Below the pieces are notes generated by a model. It was given only the letters and a program-made list of their open reading frames with translations, ran no database searches and was not told the origin of the DNA. A program made the position numbers and the translations under genes. Source: Cupriavidus neocaledonicus (lineage in GTDB: Bacteria > Pseudomonadota > Gammaproteobacteria > Burkholderiales > Burkholderiaceae). From it: DNA of 64,000 nt. The stretch spans positions 186,001 to 250,000 of the forward strand of contig NZ_AQUR01000106.1 in assembly GCF_000372525.1 (NCBI RefSeq), given 5' to 3'. This document shows, piece after piece, positions 45,085 to 54,683 of the stretch. The first letter of the stretch is position 1. Each line of letters starts with the position of its first letter.

Positions 45085-45426
45085 TCAACTCTCGGGGTCA
45101 TCCCCAAACTCGCGGAGTTCCTGCGAGCAGCGGCAAGCTTTGGCGATCTTCGCAGCCCACAGGATGGCGGCTTCGCGCGATGGGAGCTGCAGGACACAAA
45201 ATCCCCCGTCGAACTCCTTCGTCTGGGGATAGGTTTCGTTGGCGACCGTGCCGTCCGGGGCGACCATGAGCGGCGCGACATCCGTATTGATACCACCGCC
45301 GAACACGTATACGCCTGCAGCCTTCGCCTCGCGTATGACCTCGCGCGCAGCTTCGCCCACGGCGGCGAGCTCCTCGGCGGGAATTTTCATCGCCGGTGCG
45401 GGAAAGGAGATCAGGTATTTCGTCAT
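45085..45426 (-). CDS. YCII-related domain protein
   Basis: 113 residues with the YciI ferredoxin-like fold: start MTKYLISFPAPAMKIP, the glycine-rich YVFGGGINTDVAPLMV and the tail SREAAILWAAKIAKACRCSQ, ending in DDPES as in the group associated with ECF sigma factors. GGAGGA precedes the ATG. No sigma factor gene is next to it. Function unknown; the fold has a candidate His-Asp site in some relatives that is not evident here. Confidence 0.78.
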   Translation of the reverse strand: MTKYLISFPAPAMKIPAEELAAVGEAAREVIREAKAAGVYVFGGGINTDVAPLMVAPDGTVANETYPQTKEFDGGFCVLQLPSREAAILWAAKIAKACRCSQELREFGDDPES

Positions 45427-45535
45427 CGTTCTGTCCTCCGTTGAGGGCGATGATGTTTGCAAGGCCTGACGGGTGGGGCGGTCTGTCACGCGCCCCAGTA
45501 CGGATGATCGCATGCTCCCGCGAACCGCATGAACT

Positions 45536-46350
45536 TCACCGCCGCCCACGCCTCCTTGCCAACAAGCCACTAAACTCCCTCCCCAAAAACTCCGCCGCAT
45601 GCTCCAGCAAATACGCCCGGCAACTCTCCCCTGCCGGCGATAACCGCTTGCTGGCCATATGCGCGACATGCCAGATGCGCTCGATCGGCGTGCCGGTCAC
45701 GTCCAGCAGCGCGATTTCACTGGTGCGCAGCTCCAGCGCCATTTGGTGTGCAGCGACAGCAGGCTGATGCCCATGCCGGCCATCACCGCCTGCTTGATGG
45801 TCTCGTTGCTGCCCTGGGTGATCACCTTGGCCGGCGTGAACAGGTGATCGCGGAACATGTATTCGGCGACGGTGCGGGTGCCTGAGCCGGGTTCGCGCAG
45901 CTGGAAGGTTTCGTGCCGCAGTTCCTGCAAATCGAATTGCGCGGCGTCGTGCAGCGGGTGTCGCGGCGAGGCCACCAGCACGTGCGGATGCGCGGCGATG
46001 GGTTCCGAGACGGCGTCCAGCTCGCGCGGCGGGCGGCCCATCAGGGCGAGGTCGATGGCGTTGTCCTGCAGCAGCTGCAGCAGGGTTTCGCGATTGCCCT
46101 CGGCGATGCGCAGCTCCACGCCTGGGTGCTGCGCGGTAAAGCCGGCCAGCAGCTTGGGCGCAAAGTACTTGGCCGTGCTGATCAGGCCGATCGTGATCGA
46201 GCCCCGGTCGACATCCTTGACGGCCTGCAGTCCTTCCTCGGCGTCCTTGACCTCGCCCAGGATGCGCAGCGCATGGTGCAGCAGGCGGTCGCCCGGTTCG
46301 GTCAGCGTCAGTTGCCGGCCGACGCGCTCGAACAGCGCCAGCCCCACCAC
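45536..46350 (-). pseudogene. cbbR: Disrupted cbbR-like LysR regulator (5' truncated and frameshifted)
   Basis: Reads as the effector domain of a LysR regulator: GLALFERVGRQLTLTEPGDR, STAKYFAPKLLAGFTAQHPG, NRETLLQLLQDNAIDLALMG, FRDHLFTPAKVITQGSNETI. From memory these blocks match CbbR (CfxR), activator of the Calvin-cycle operon of Cupriavidus. Two lesions: the helix-turn-helix is absent, the similarity stopping at about 46350 beside half of a REP-like palindrome, and the frame shifts near 45745, after which the match continues in another frame (ALELRTSEIALLDVTGTPIE to the stop). No rbcL/cbb genes are in the window. Non-functional. Confidence 0.82.
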
Positions 46351-46354
46351 GGAA

Positions 46355-46367
46355 AAGCGGGAGAGGG
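46355..46367. repeat. Half copy of the REP-like palindrome
   Basis: AAGCGGGAGAGGG equals one arm of the palindrome at 49543-49566. It lies five bases beyond the point where cbbR similarity ends. Confidence 0.6.
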
Positions 46368-46585
46368 AAGCACCCAAGCAGCAAGCGGTAACGGTAACGC
46401 GCCGCAGACCGGTTCATAATCAATCCGTCAAGTGACGAATCTGGCGCGAGAGATGTGACCGGCGCCCGCACCGGGCGGTCGAGGTGGTCCATGAACACGG
46501 TTTCTGGGGCACATGCTTTCCTTACATAGCGCCCCCGGCCAGCCGCCTTTGCTGCAATCTAATGGGCCCGTCCCAAGCGCTGCCC

Positions 46586-47509
46586 ATGAAACGCACCACC
46601 ACCATCCCCACGCCGCCGCCCGATGCCGCGCACAGCCTGGTGCCGGCCGACGTGCCGGCGGGTAATGGTTGTGCGGACGATCGCAATTTCGTCACGGCGC
46701 TGGCGCGCGGCATGGAGCTGCTGCGCGCGTTCGGGCCGCAGGACGATTACCTTGGCAACGCGGAGCTGTCGCGGCGCACCGGCATTCCACGGCCGACGGT
46801 GTCGCGGCTGACCTATACGCTGGCCACGCTGGGCTACCTGACCTACATCGAAGCGACGGAAAAGTACCGGCTGGGGCAGGGCGCGATGGTGCTGGGGCAT
46901 CGCTATGTCGGTGGCGCGGGCATCCGCGAGATCGCGCAGCCACTGATGCAGTCGCTGGCGTTCGCGACCGATTGCACGGTGGCGCTGGCGATGCCGGACC
47001 GCCACGCGATGGTCTACCTGGAAAGCTGCCAGCCGCGTGGTGCGCTGGTGATCCGGCTGGCGCCGGGGGCGCGGCTGCCGATGGCCACGTCGGCGATCGG
47101 GCGGGCGTGGCTGGCGGGCCTGGATGCCGATCATCGCGAGGCCGCGCTGGCGGAGCTGGTGCGCCACTACGGCGCGCGCTGGCCGGCGGTGCGCGCGGGG
47201 GTCGAGCGCGCGCTGCGCGACCATGCGCGGCGTGGCTTCTGCGTGGCGCATGCCGAATGGGACCGCACCGTCAGCGGCGCGGCGGCGCCACTGCGGCTGG
47301 CGGGCAGCACCGAGGTGCTGGCGCTGAATATCGGCGGCGCCGCGGCGCGGCTGTCGCCGGAAATCCTGGAAGCCAACCTGGGGCCGCGCGTGCGCGAGCT
47401 GGCGCAGACCCTGCAGGCGCGGCTGTGGCAGCCGGGCGGCGCGCGCGCGACCGCGCGCTTTGCCTCCGCGCAGCTTGAGCCCGACTGCGGCGGGGGCAAG
47501 CCGGCCTGA
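46586..47509 (+). CDS. IclR-family transcriptional regulator
   Basis: 307 residues. An unstructured N-terminal extension of about 35 residues is followed by the winged helix LGNAELSRRTGIPRPTVSRL and the IclR effector domain (TVALAMPDRHAMVYLESCQ, ATSAIGRAWLAGL). The start is uncertain: ATG at 46586 or 46562, neither with a good ribosome site. It is followed 47 bases later by a co-directional SDR and a Bug receptor and probably controls them. Confidence 0.88.
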   Translation: MKRTTTIPTPPPDAAHSLVPADVPAGNGCADDRNFVTALARGMELLRAFGPQDDYLGNAELSRRTGIPRPTVSRLTYTLATLGYLTYIEATEKYRLGQGAMVLGHRYVGGAGIREIAQPLMQSLAFATDCTVALAMPDRHAMVYLESCQPRGALVIRLAPGARLPMATSAIGRAWLAGLDADHREAALAELVRHYGARWPAVRAGVERALRDHARRGFCVAHAEWDRTVSGAAAPLRLAGSTEVLALNIGGAAARLSPEILEANLGPRVRELAQTLQARLWQPGGARATARFASAQLEPDCGGGKPA

Positions 47510-47556
47510 CGCGTCGGACACGGATGCGGCATTCGAATTCAACGAGGAGACAACCG

Positions 47557-48369
47557 ATGGAAGTACGCAACAAGACCGTCGTGGTGACCGGCGCGGCCAC
47601 CGGCATTGGCCGTGCCCTGGCGCTGGCCTTTGCCCAGGCCGGCGCGCGCGGCGTGGCCGTGGCTGACCTGAACGCGGCCGGCGCCGCCGCGGTGGCGGCC
47701 GAGGTCCAGGCCGTCGCGCCCGCCTGCCAGGTGTTTGCCCAGCCTGTCGACGTGGCCGACGCGGCCGCCGTGCAGGGGCTGGCCGACATGGCCACGCAGC
47801 GCTTCGGCCAGGTCGATATCTTTTGTTCCAACGCGGGCATCATCCTGCGCAAGGGCCTGGACGCCAGCGCCGGCGACTGGCAGCGCATCTGGGAAATCAA
47901 CGTGATGGCGCATATCCATGCGGCAAAGGCGGTGCTGCCGCAGATGCTGGAGCGCGGCGACGGCTACTTCGTCAATACGGTGTCGGCGGCGGGCCTGCTG
48001 TCGCAGATCGGCTCGGCCCCGTATGCGGTGACCAAGCATGCCGCCATCGGCTTTGCCGAATGGCTGTCGATCACCTACGGCGATCGCGGCATCAAGGTCA
48101 GCTGCATCTGCCCGCAGGGCGTGCAGACCAACATGCTGTTCGGCGAGAACGGCGAACGCAAGGGCTTCCTGCAGGAAGGCTCGGTCACCGCCGAGCATGT
48201 CGCCGCGGTGACGCTGGAGGGCGTGGCCGACGAGCGCTTCCTGATCTTGCCGCACCCCGAAGTGCTTGAGTACTATCGCCGCAAGGGCCAGGACTATGAC
48301 CGCTGGCTGCGCGGCATGCGCCGCCTGCATGACAAGGTGATGCAGGAGTTCGGCGGCATCGCGGTGTGA
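47557..48369 (+). CDS. Short-chain dehydrogenase/reductase
   Basis: 270-residue classical SDR: cofactor motif TGAATGIG (residues 11-18), NAG in CSNAGIIL, catalytic Ser in VSAAGLL and YxxxK in YAVTKHAAIG (Tyr about 155). The aspartate in VADLN (about residue 36-38) favours NAD(H). The substrate is unknown. GAGGAGA precedes the ATG. Lies between an IclR regulator and a Bug receptor, so an uptake-plus-oxidation unit for a hydroxylated acid is likely. Confidence 0.92.
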   Translation: MEVRNKTVVVTGAATGIGRALALAFAQAGARGVAVADLNAAGAAAVAAEVQAVAPACQVFAQPVDVADAAAVQGLADMATQRFGQVDIFCSNAGIILRKGLDASAGDWQRIWEINVMAHIHAAKAVLPQMLERGDGYFVNTVSAAGLLSQIGSAPYAVTKHAAIGFAEWLSITYGDRGIKVSCICPQGVQTNMLFGENGERKGFLQEGSVTAEHVAAVTLEGVADERFLILPHPEVLEYYRRKGQDYDRWLRGMRRLHDKVMQEFGGIAV

Positions 48370-48394
48370 AGCGGCGGGCAGCCTGGCAGGTTCC

Positions 48395-48416
48395 GGCGGC
48401 GGCGTTGCCGCCGCCT
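48395..48416 (+). other. GC hairpin between the SDR and Bug genes
   Basis: A GGCGGC-rich arm and a GCCGCC-rich arm around GTT form an approximately eight-base stem without a T-run; possible mRNA processing or partial termination element. Confidence 0.3.
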
Positions 48417-48464
48417 TCACTATGCACGCGGCCACGCAGCCGCGTGCAACCGGAGGAGCATCCC

Positions 48465-49442
48465 ATGCGTTTCGGTACCGTAGCCGCGGTGGCAGTGCTT
48501 GCCGCATCCTTCCTGTCCGCCCCGGCGACCGCGCAGGCACAGGGCTATCCCGCCAAGCCCATCCGCATCGTGGTGGGTTTCCCCACCGGGGGCGCGCCCG
48601 ACACGCTGGCGCGCATCGTCTCGGAGAAGATCTCGCCCGCCTGGGGACAGCCCGTGGTGGTCGACAACAAGCCCGGCGCGGGCGGCAACATCGGCGCCGA
48701 GGCGGTGGCCCACGCGCCGGCCGACGGCCATACGCTGGCGCTAGGCACCGTCGGCACGCATTCGATCAACGGCGCGCTGTACAGCAAGATGCCGTACGAC
48801 ATGGTCAAGGACTTCGCGCCGGTGATCCTGATCGCCTCGACGCCCAACGTGCTGGTGGTCAATCCCGGCGTGCCGGCGAAGAACGTGGCGGAGCTGATCG
48901 CGCTGGCCAAGGCGCGCCCGGGCGGCCTGACCTTCGGCACGCCCGGCATCGGCACCTCGCCGCATGTGGCGGGGGAAATGTTCAATACGATGGCGGGCGT
49001 CAAGATCACCCATGTCCCGTACAAGGGCCGCGCCATGGCCATTCCCGACCTGCTCGGGGGCCATATCACCATGATGTTCGACAACCTGCCGTCGGCGCTG
49101 CCGGTGGTGCGCGAGGGCAAGCTGCGCGCCCTGGGCATCACCAGCGCGAAGCGCTCGGCCTCGGCGCCGGATATCCCGACGCTGGCCGAGCAGGGCTTGC
49201 CGGGCTTCGAGGCGGATTCCTGGTTCGCGGTGTTCGCGCCGGCGAATACGCCGAAGGAGGTGGTGGCAAAACTGAATGCCGAGCTCAACCGCATCTTTAC
49301 GCTGCCCGAGGTGCAGGCCAAGCTGAAGACGCTGGGCCTGGACCCGGTGCTGGGCACGCCGGAAAAGCTGGCCGCGTATCAGCGCCAGGAAATCGCCAAG
49401 TGGGCGAGGGTGGTGAAGGAGTCAGGCGCGAAGGCGGAGTAA
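48465..49442 (+). CDS. Bug-type (tripartite tricarboxylate) solute receptor
   Basis: 325 residues, signal peptide to about ATAQAQG, mature start YPAKPIRIVVGFPTGGAPDT, loop NKPGAGGNIGAEAVAHAPAD, clasp HVPYKGRAMAIPDLLGG. GGAGGAG lies before the ATG. Third Bug gene of the window; again no membrane subunits nearby. Last gene of the IclR-SDR-Bug unit. Confidence 0.93.
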   Translation: MRFGTVAAVAVLAASFLSAPATAQAQGYPAKPIRIVVGFPTGGAPDTLARIVSEKISPAWGQPVVVDNKPGAGGNIGAEAVAHAPADGHTLALGTVGTHSINGALYSKMPYDMVKDFAPVILIASTPNVLVVNPGVPAKNVAELIALAKARPGGLTFGTPGIGTSPHVAGEMFNTMAGVKITHVPYKGRAMAIPDLLGGHITMMFDNLPSALPVVREGKLRALGITSAKRSASAPDIPTLAEQGLPGFEADSWFAVFAPANTPKEVVAKLNAELNRIFTLPEVQAKLKTLGLDPVLGTPEKLAAYQRQEIAKWARVVKESGAKAE

Positions 49443-49542
49443 CGGTATTTACCACCGGCCTTCCAACTGCCGCTTGCGGAAGAGGGGACAATCCGGCAGC
49501 CGCATCACTGCTTCGAGCTTTCCAACTCCCGTTCTGTGTACT

Positions 49543-49659
49543 CCCTCTCCCGCTTGCGGGAGAGGGTTGGGGTGAGGGCGGGAGTCTCCACGAAGTGGCG
49601 CGCGTCAGCTTGGCGAGCGCATGCCCTTTCCCCCGGCCCCTCTCCCGCGAGCGGGAGAG
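49543..49659. repeat. Paired REP-like palindromes, copies 2 and 3
   Basis: CCCTCTCCCGC/GCGGGAGAGGG around TT (49543-49566) and CTCTCCCGC/GCGGGAGAG around GA (49640-49659), spaced 73 bases, between the Bug gene and the convergent MFS gene. The spacer includes GGGTTGGGGTGAGGGCGGG. Otherwise 49443-49727 contains no gene. Confidence 0.85.
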
Positions 49660-49727
49660 TGAGAGCAAGCAAGCGGTCCCGGAGCAGGCCGTGGTGCTGC
49701 GGGCCTCATCACCCGCAACCCGGATGA

Positions 49728-51119
49728 TCACGCATCCGGCTCCATCGCCTCCCGCCCCACCGTCTCGCCACTGGCACCACGCAAGCGGCTCAGGCTGATC
49801 ATCGCCCCCACCGCCGCTACCCCCGCCGCCACGTACAACGCCATCCGCGCCGCGCCCGCCGGCGACAGGCTGAACAGCAGCGCCACCAGTGCGGTGCCGG
49901 TGGTCTGTCCCAGCAGCCGCGTGGTCGCCTGCGCGCCGCTGGCGCCGCCGCTGCGTTCCGGCGGCGTGGCGCCGATCATGGCGCGGTTGTTGGGGGACTG
50001 GAAGAAGCCGAAGCCGGTGCCGCACATGGCCATGCGCCAGGCGATGTCGAAGCTGCCGGCGTCGGGGCCCAGCGTGGCCAGGCCGACCAGTCCGCCGCCG
50101 AGCATGGCCAGGCCGATGCCGGCGAGGATGCTGGCCGGGTAGCGGTCCGACAGCCGGCCCGAGACCGCCGCCATCACCGCCACCATCAGCGGCCACGGCG
50201 TGATCAGCAGGCCGGTCTGCTGCAGCGAGCGGCCGAGCTGGTACTCGAGAAAGAACGGCAGCGCGATAAAGGACAGCATCTGCGTCATGAACGAGCAGAA
50301 CGAAGTCCCCACCGCCAGCGCAAAGGCGCGGCTGGCAAACAGGTCGACCGGCACCAGCGGCGCGGCGCGGCCGCGCTGGCGTCGCACCAGCAGCCAGCCC
50401 AGCCCCACCGCGAGCGCCACGCCCGCGCAGCCGGCCAGGCGCCGGCCGGGGTGGCCGAGTCCATCGACGCTCAGGATAAACATGCCGAATACCAGCGCCG
50501 ACAGCAGCGCGCTGGGGTAGTCGAAACCGCGCGGCTGCGGCGGCGTGTGCGGCAGCGCGGTGCGGCTCAGGGCGAGCGCGGCGATGGCCACCGGCACATT
50601 GACCGCAAACAGCCAGGGCCAGCTGGCCACCGCCAGGATCAGCGCGCCCAGCGATGGCCCCACCGCGATGGTCACGCCCACCACCAGCGCATTGAGGCCG
50701 ATGCCGCGGCCCAGGCGCGTGGGCGGGTAGATAAAGCGCACCAGCGCGGTATTGACGCTCATGATGCCGGCGCCGCCGATGCCCTGCAGCACGCGCGCGG
50801 CCACCAGCATCGGCAGGTTGACCGACAGCGCGCACAGCAGCGACCCCACCAGGAAGGTCGCCAGCCCCGCGCGGTAGACCCGCTTGTAGCCCAGGATGTC
50901 GCCCAGCGACGACAGCGGCAGCAGGCACACGGTCACCGTCAGCTGGTAGGCGTTGACGACCCAGATGGTGCTGGCGGGATCGGCCTGCAGTTCGCGCGAG
51001 ATCGACGGCAGCGCGATATTGGCGATCGAGCCGTCGAGCACGGCCATGATCAGGCCGAAAAAGACGGTGAGGATGGCCCAGGTGCGCTGGGGCTGCGGAA
51101 GGCCTTGTTCTGGCGGCAT
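49728..51119 (-). CDS. DHA2-type MFS efflux transporter
   Basis: 463 residues with about 14 membrane segments. TM1 has AVLDGSIANIALPSISREL (motif D1), loop 2-3 has SSLGDILGYKRVYRAG (motif A), and TM5 has VTIAVGPSLGALIL (motif C of drug exporters). No ribosome site is obvious at the ATG at 51119. It lies 141 bases downstream of the hybrid kinase gene on the same strand and has no adaptor or outer-membrane partner next to it. Substrate unknown. Confidence 0.9.
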   Translation of the reverse strand: MPPEQGLPQPQRTWAILTVFFGLIMAVLDGSIANIALPSISRELQADPASTIWVVNAYQLTVTVCLLPLSSLGDILGYKRVYRAGLATFLVGSLLCALSVNLPMLVAARVLQGIGGAGIMSVNTALVRFIYPPTRLGRGIGLNALVVGVTIAVGPSLGALILAVASWPWLFAVNVPVAIAALALSRTALPHTPPQPRGFDYPSALLSALVFGMFILSVDGLGHPGRRLAGCAGVALAVGLGWLLVRRQRGRAAPLVPVDLFASRAFALAVGTSFCSFMTQMLSFIALPFFLEYQLGRSLQQTGLLITPWPLMVAVMAAVSGRLSDRYPASILAGIGLAMLGGGLVGLATLGPDAGSFDIAWRMAMCGTGFGFFQSPNNRAMIGATPPERSGGASGAQATTRLLGQTTGTALVALLFSLSPAGAARMALYVAAGVAAVGAMISLSRLRGASGETVGREAMEPDA

Positions 51120-51260
51120 GGGGGAGACATTGGAGACAATGCCGCGCCCGGCTCGGGAACGCGCGGCCAGGCGGGGCCACGGCGCGGCGTTGCCATTATG
51201 GTCGCGCGTGGCGCTGCTCGCAAATCCGCCAATTGTGGTAATGCGGTGCTGTTCTGATGG

Positions 51261-54200
51261 TCAGGTGCCCGCCGCGGCGCCCAGCGCGTAGCGTTGCAGC
51301 CGCTTGTACAGGGTGTCCGCCGCGTCAGCCATGGCCGGGGCCCAGGCCGGCGCCGCCTCGCACAGTGCCTCCAGTTCCCGGCATTCGCTGACGATGGACT
51401 GGCGCCGCACGATCATGAAGGCGCCCGCCGTGGCATGCACCCAGTGACGCAGGGCTGACAGGTCCTGCTGCGCGAGGATGCGGGCCAGCGCCGGCAGGTC
51501 TTGCTGCAGCTGCCGGCGCAGCATGTCTTCGTAGCGGCGGCGCGGCGCCTCCGCCGTGGTGGCCGCGTCGCGCGGTGGCGCGCCGGCGCCGGCATCGCTG
51601 GCGGCGCGAGGCCGGCCGCGCAGGCCGCGCAGGCAGGCGTTCAGGTCCTGCAGCGAGGCAGGCTTGGCCAGGTAGCCGGAAAAGCCGCGCAGGCGCCGGT
51701 CGTGCTCGGGATCGCTGCATGCGACGGCGCTGAAGGCCATGACCGGCAGGTGCGGATACTTCGCCCGCACGGCGTGCAGCAATGCGTGGCCGTCCATTTC
51801 CGGCATATGCAGGTCGGTCAGCAGTGCATCGACGCGCGTGCGCTCCAGCACCGCCAGTGCCTGCCTGCCGTTGCCCGTGACGATGGGGTGGCAGCCGATT
51901 GCCTGCAGCTGCTCGGCGACCAGCGACTGGTTCAGCGGGTTGTCCTCGGCGACCAGGATGGTCAGGGGCGCCAGCGCGGGCGCGGGCAGCGCCGGCGTGG
52001 CGGGGGCAGGCATGGGCCGCGTCGCCGGCTGCGTCGCGCCGGTGGCGGCCGCCACGGCGTCGAGCAGCGCGCGATGACTGAACGCCGAGGCCTCCAGCAT
52101 GCCGGGGCCGCGCTGTCGCGGGCGATGCGGGCCGTCGGCGGTCAGCCACACCAGCGCCAGCGGCGCGGCCTGGCGCAGCGCAGCCAGCGCCGCCGGCGCA
52201 AAGTCTTCGCTCGCGACCACGGCTGCCGGCGCAGTGCGCTGCACGCTTGCCTGCGCCGCGGCGATGGAGGCCACCGCCTCGGTGTGCCAGCCCGCGGTCT
52301 TGAGCCACGCTTCGATCGACGCGCCGGTGCGTTCCTCCGGCGACAGCACCAGCACATGGCCGCTGTGCGTCAGGCCGGCCGCCGCGGGCGCGGGCCGCCC
52401 TGAATCGCCCGGCGCCAGCGGCACCGACACCGTGAACGCGCTGCCCACCTCCGGCACGCTGTTGACGACGATGCTGCCGCCCATCAGCTCGCACAGCCTG
52501 GCACAGATCGACAGCCCGAGTCCGGTGCCGCCATAGCGGCTGGCGGCAGCGGCGTCGCCCTGCACGAACGGCTGGAACACGCGCGCTGCCAGTGCCGGCG
52601 CCATGCCGATGCCGGAATCGCTGACGCTGCAGACCAGCCGCTGCATGCCCCGGGCATCGGCCTGCAGTTCGCCGCGCAGCGTGATGCGGCCGCTGGCGGT
52701 GAACTTGAAGGCGTTGTTCAGCAGGTTGTTGAAAACCTGTACCAGGCGCGTGCGATCGCCCACGACTTCGGTGGCGAGCGTCGGCGACAGCTGCAGGCAG
52801 AAGCGCAGCGGGCGGCCCGCGACCATCGGCGCATACGCCAGTGCCAGGCTCTCCAGCGCCTCGACGGGACGGAATGGCGCATTGACCAGCGCCAGCTGTC
52901 CCGCGTCGATCTTGGAGAAGTCCAGCACATCGTTGACGATGCGGCGCAGCGAGCCGGCGGCGGTCTCGAGCGCGCGCAGCCGCGCGGCGTGCGGCTCCAT
53001 GCCGCCGCTGCGCGCCAGCAGTTCCAAATTGCCCAGCAGCGCGTTCAGCGGCGTGCGAATCTCGTGGCTCATCGCGGCAAAGAAGGTCGAGCGCACCCGC
53101 AGCATCGCTTCGGCAGCCTGCTGGGCGGAGCGCAGTTGCTGCTGCAGCGCCTCTTGCGCGGTGCAGTCCAGCACCGCGCAGAACAGTACGGCTTCATCGC
53201 GGTAGCGCGCCGGGGCATAGGTGACCTGCAGGAAGCGCGGTGCCGCGTCGGCAGGGCCGGGCGCTGGCGGGGCCGCGACGGTGACGCTGCAGACCGATGC
53301 AGGGCCGCCGCCGGCGCCGCCAGGCTGCCGCGCCAGCACTGCGGCCACGGCGGCGGGCAGCGCTTCGTGCGGCCGTGCCGGCAGCAGCGATGCTGCCAGC
53401 GGATTGCACGCCAGCACGGCGTAGTCGTGCTGGCGCACGATGCACAGGCCGACCGGCGTGGCACTGACCAGCACCTGGTTCATCAGCTCGCTTTCCAGCG
53501 CGCGCCGGGCTTCGGCATGCGAGCGCCGCAGCAGGTGCCGGCTCCAGTACCGCGCCGCGAGCACGATGGCACCGGTGAGCAGCAGCATGGCGGCGCCGAT
53601 CACCGCCAGCTCGGCCGCCAGCGCCTTGCCCAGCAGCCGGTATGGCAGGTGGTAGACCAGCAGGCCGAAGCCGGGCTGCAACGGCTGCACCAGCACCACG
53701 CCCGAGCGCGTCAGGCGCAGCGCGTGGTGCGGCAGGCCGCCGACCCGCGCGGCGATGTCGCGGGCGCTGGCCGAGCTCAGCGAGCCGGCATGCGGCCACA
53801 CATCGATCAGGCGGTCCGCGTCGTTCAGCAGCGCCAGGCCGGCGTGGTCCTGTGGCGGCGGCAGGCCGGCCAGGAACGCCTGCACCGGCACGCAGGCGGC
53901 CACCAGCATGGTGGGGGAGTCGCCGGCATAGGCGGCGCCGGCCAGGACCATGATGGGGCTGTCGTCGACGGGGTCGTGCAGCGGCCCCAGCCAGACGGGC
54001 TGGTCGCGCGCCGGCACGGCGCGGCCGGTGCGCTCCAGCAGCGCGCGGGTCAGCTGGGCGCGCAGGCGCGGGATCAGCGCCGCGTCGAGCGCCAGCGGCG
54101 CGCGCGCGCCGGCCTCCGGCTGGCGGATCACGACCGCGCTGTCCTCGTCCAGCGAGACCGCGTAGGCGCCATGGTCGAGGTCGAAGGCCTGCTGCGTCGC

Positions 54201-54671
54201 CACCGCGGCCAGCGCGATTTGCCGCAGCCGCGCGAACTCCGTCGGCAGGCCCGCGCCCCAGGCCCGGCGCGTGGCGTCAGCGGCCAGCAGATGGTAATCC
54301 TTGCGCACGGCCTCGACATGGACGCCGGCCGCGCCGGTGCGGCGCAAGGCCTCGACCTCTGGGTCGCGCGACGGGGTCGCGACGGCGGCGCGGAGATGGT
54401 AGCGGATGCTGAGCGCGGTGCGGCGCACGAAGGATACTTCGTTATGCAGCCGCTGCGACACCGTGCCGACATAATGCGCGACCTGGCTGCGCCGGTAGTC
54501 CAGGTGCTGGTCCGCCGCCAGCCAGGCCAGCAGCGTGCCCGAGCACAGCACGATGGCGAGCAGCGCCGCAATGGTCACCGAATACAGATGCTGCTGCCGG
54601 CGGGCGTGGTCGGCAAGCGCGTCGAAGGTGCTGGCCAGGGTATCGCGGGCGCGGTCGGGGTCTTGCTGCAT
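51261..54671 (-). CDS. EvgS/BvgS-like hybrid sensor histidine kinase
   Basis: 1136-residue inner-membrane kinase. TM1 at about 30-52, an extracytoplasmic region of about 300 residues, TM2 at about 355-378, a PAS-like segment (about 400-500), HisKA with MSHEIRTPLNALLGN (His about 535), HATPase with SDSGIGM and GGTGLGLSICARL (about 714). Then a receiver-like segment without a phosphorylatable Asp (about 745-855), a true receiver with AEDNPLN, LLTDLHMPEMDG (Asp about 952) and LAKP, and a C-terminal Hpt with VHATAGAF (His about 1078). The Venus-flytrap sensor of EvgS/BvgS is absent. Its stop side faces an MFS pump; the response regulator gene lies 12 bases upstream on the same strand. Confidence 0.92.
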   Translation of the reverse strand: MQQDPDRARDTLASTFDALADHARRQQHLYSVTIAALLAIVLCSGTLLAWLAADQHLDYRRSQVAHYVGTVSQRLHNEVSFVRRTALSIRYHLRAAVATPSRDPEVEALRRTGAAGVHVEAVRKDYHLLAADATRRAWGAGLPTEFARLRQIALAAVATQQAFDLDHGAYAVSLDEDSAVVIRQPEAGARAPLALDAALIPRLRAQLTRALLERTGRAVPARDQPVWLGPLHDPVDDSPIMVLAGAAYAGDSPTMLVAACVPVQAFLAGLPPPQDHAGLALLNDADRLIDVWPHAGSLSSASARDIAARVGGLPHHALRLTRSGVVLVQPLQPGFGLLVYHLPYRLLGKALAAELAVIGAAMLLLTGAIVLAARYWSRHLLRRSHAEARRALESELMNQVLVSATPVGLCIVRQHDYAVLACNPLAASLLPARPHEALPAAVAAVLARQPGGAGGGPASVCSVTVAAPPAPGPADAAPRFLQVTYAPARYRDEAVLFCAVLDCTAQEALQQQLRSAQQAAEAMLRVRSTFFAAMSHEIRTPLNALLGNLELLARSGGMEPHAARLRALETAAGSLRRIVNDVLDFSKIDAGQLALVNAPFRPVEALESLALAYAPMVAGRPLRFCLQLSPTLATEVVGDRTRLVQVFNNLLNNAFKFTASGRITLRGELQADARGMQRLVCSVSDSGIGMAPALAARVFQPFVQGDAAAASRYGGTGLGLSICARLCELMGGSIVVNSVPEVGSAFTVSVPLAPGDSGRPAPAAAGLTHSGHVLVLSPEERTGASIEAWLKTAGWHTEAVASIAAAQASVQRTAPAAVVASEDFAPAALAALRQAAPLALVWLTADGPHRPRQRGPGMLEASAFSHRALLDAVAAATGATQPATRPMPAPATPALPAPALAPLTILVAEDNPLNQSLVAEQLQAIGCHPIVTGNGRQALAVLERTRVDALLTDLHMPEMDGHALLHAVRAKYPHLPVMAFSAVACSDPEHDRRLRGFSGYLAKPASLQDLNACLRGLRGRPRAASDAGAGAPPRDAATTAEAPRRRYEDMLRRQLQQDLPALARILAQQDLSALRHWVHATAGAFMIVRRQSIVSECRELEALCEAAPAWAPAMADAADTLYKRLQRYALGAAAGT

Positions 54672-54683
54672 GGCCCGGGGCGA

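Noticed and set aside
44949..45296. Minus-strand ORF containing VSRNVAMLERNHILAAGPG upstream of the IclR gene
   Set aside because: The short stretch is suggestive of a helical regulator but overlaps the YCII gene in another frame and has no family support.
45536..46498. 320-codon continuous frame over the cbbR remnant
   Set aside because: Only the last 70 or so codons match CbbR; upstream the match is in another frame, showing a frameshift and not a gene.
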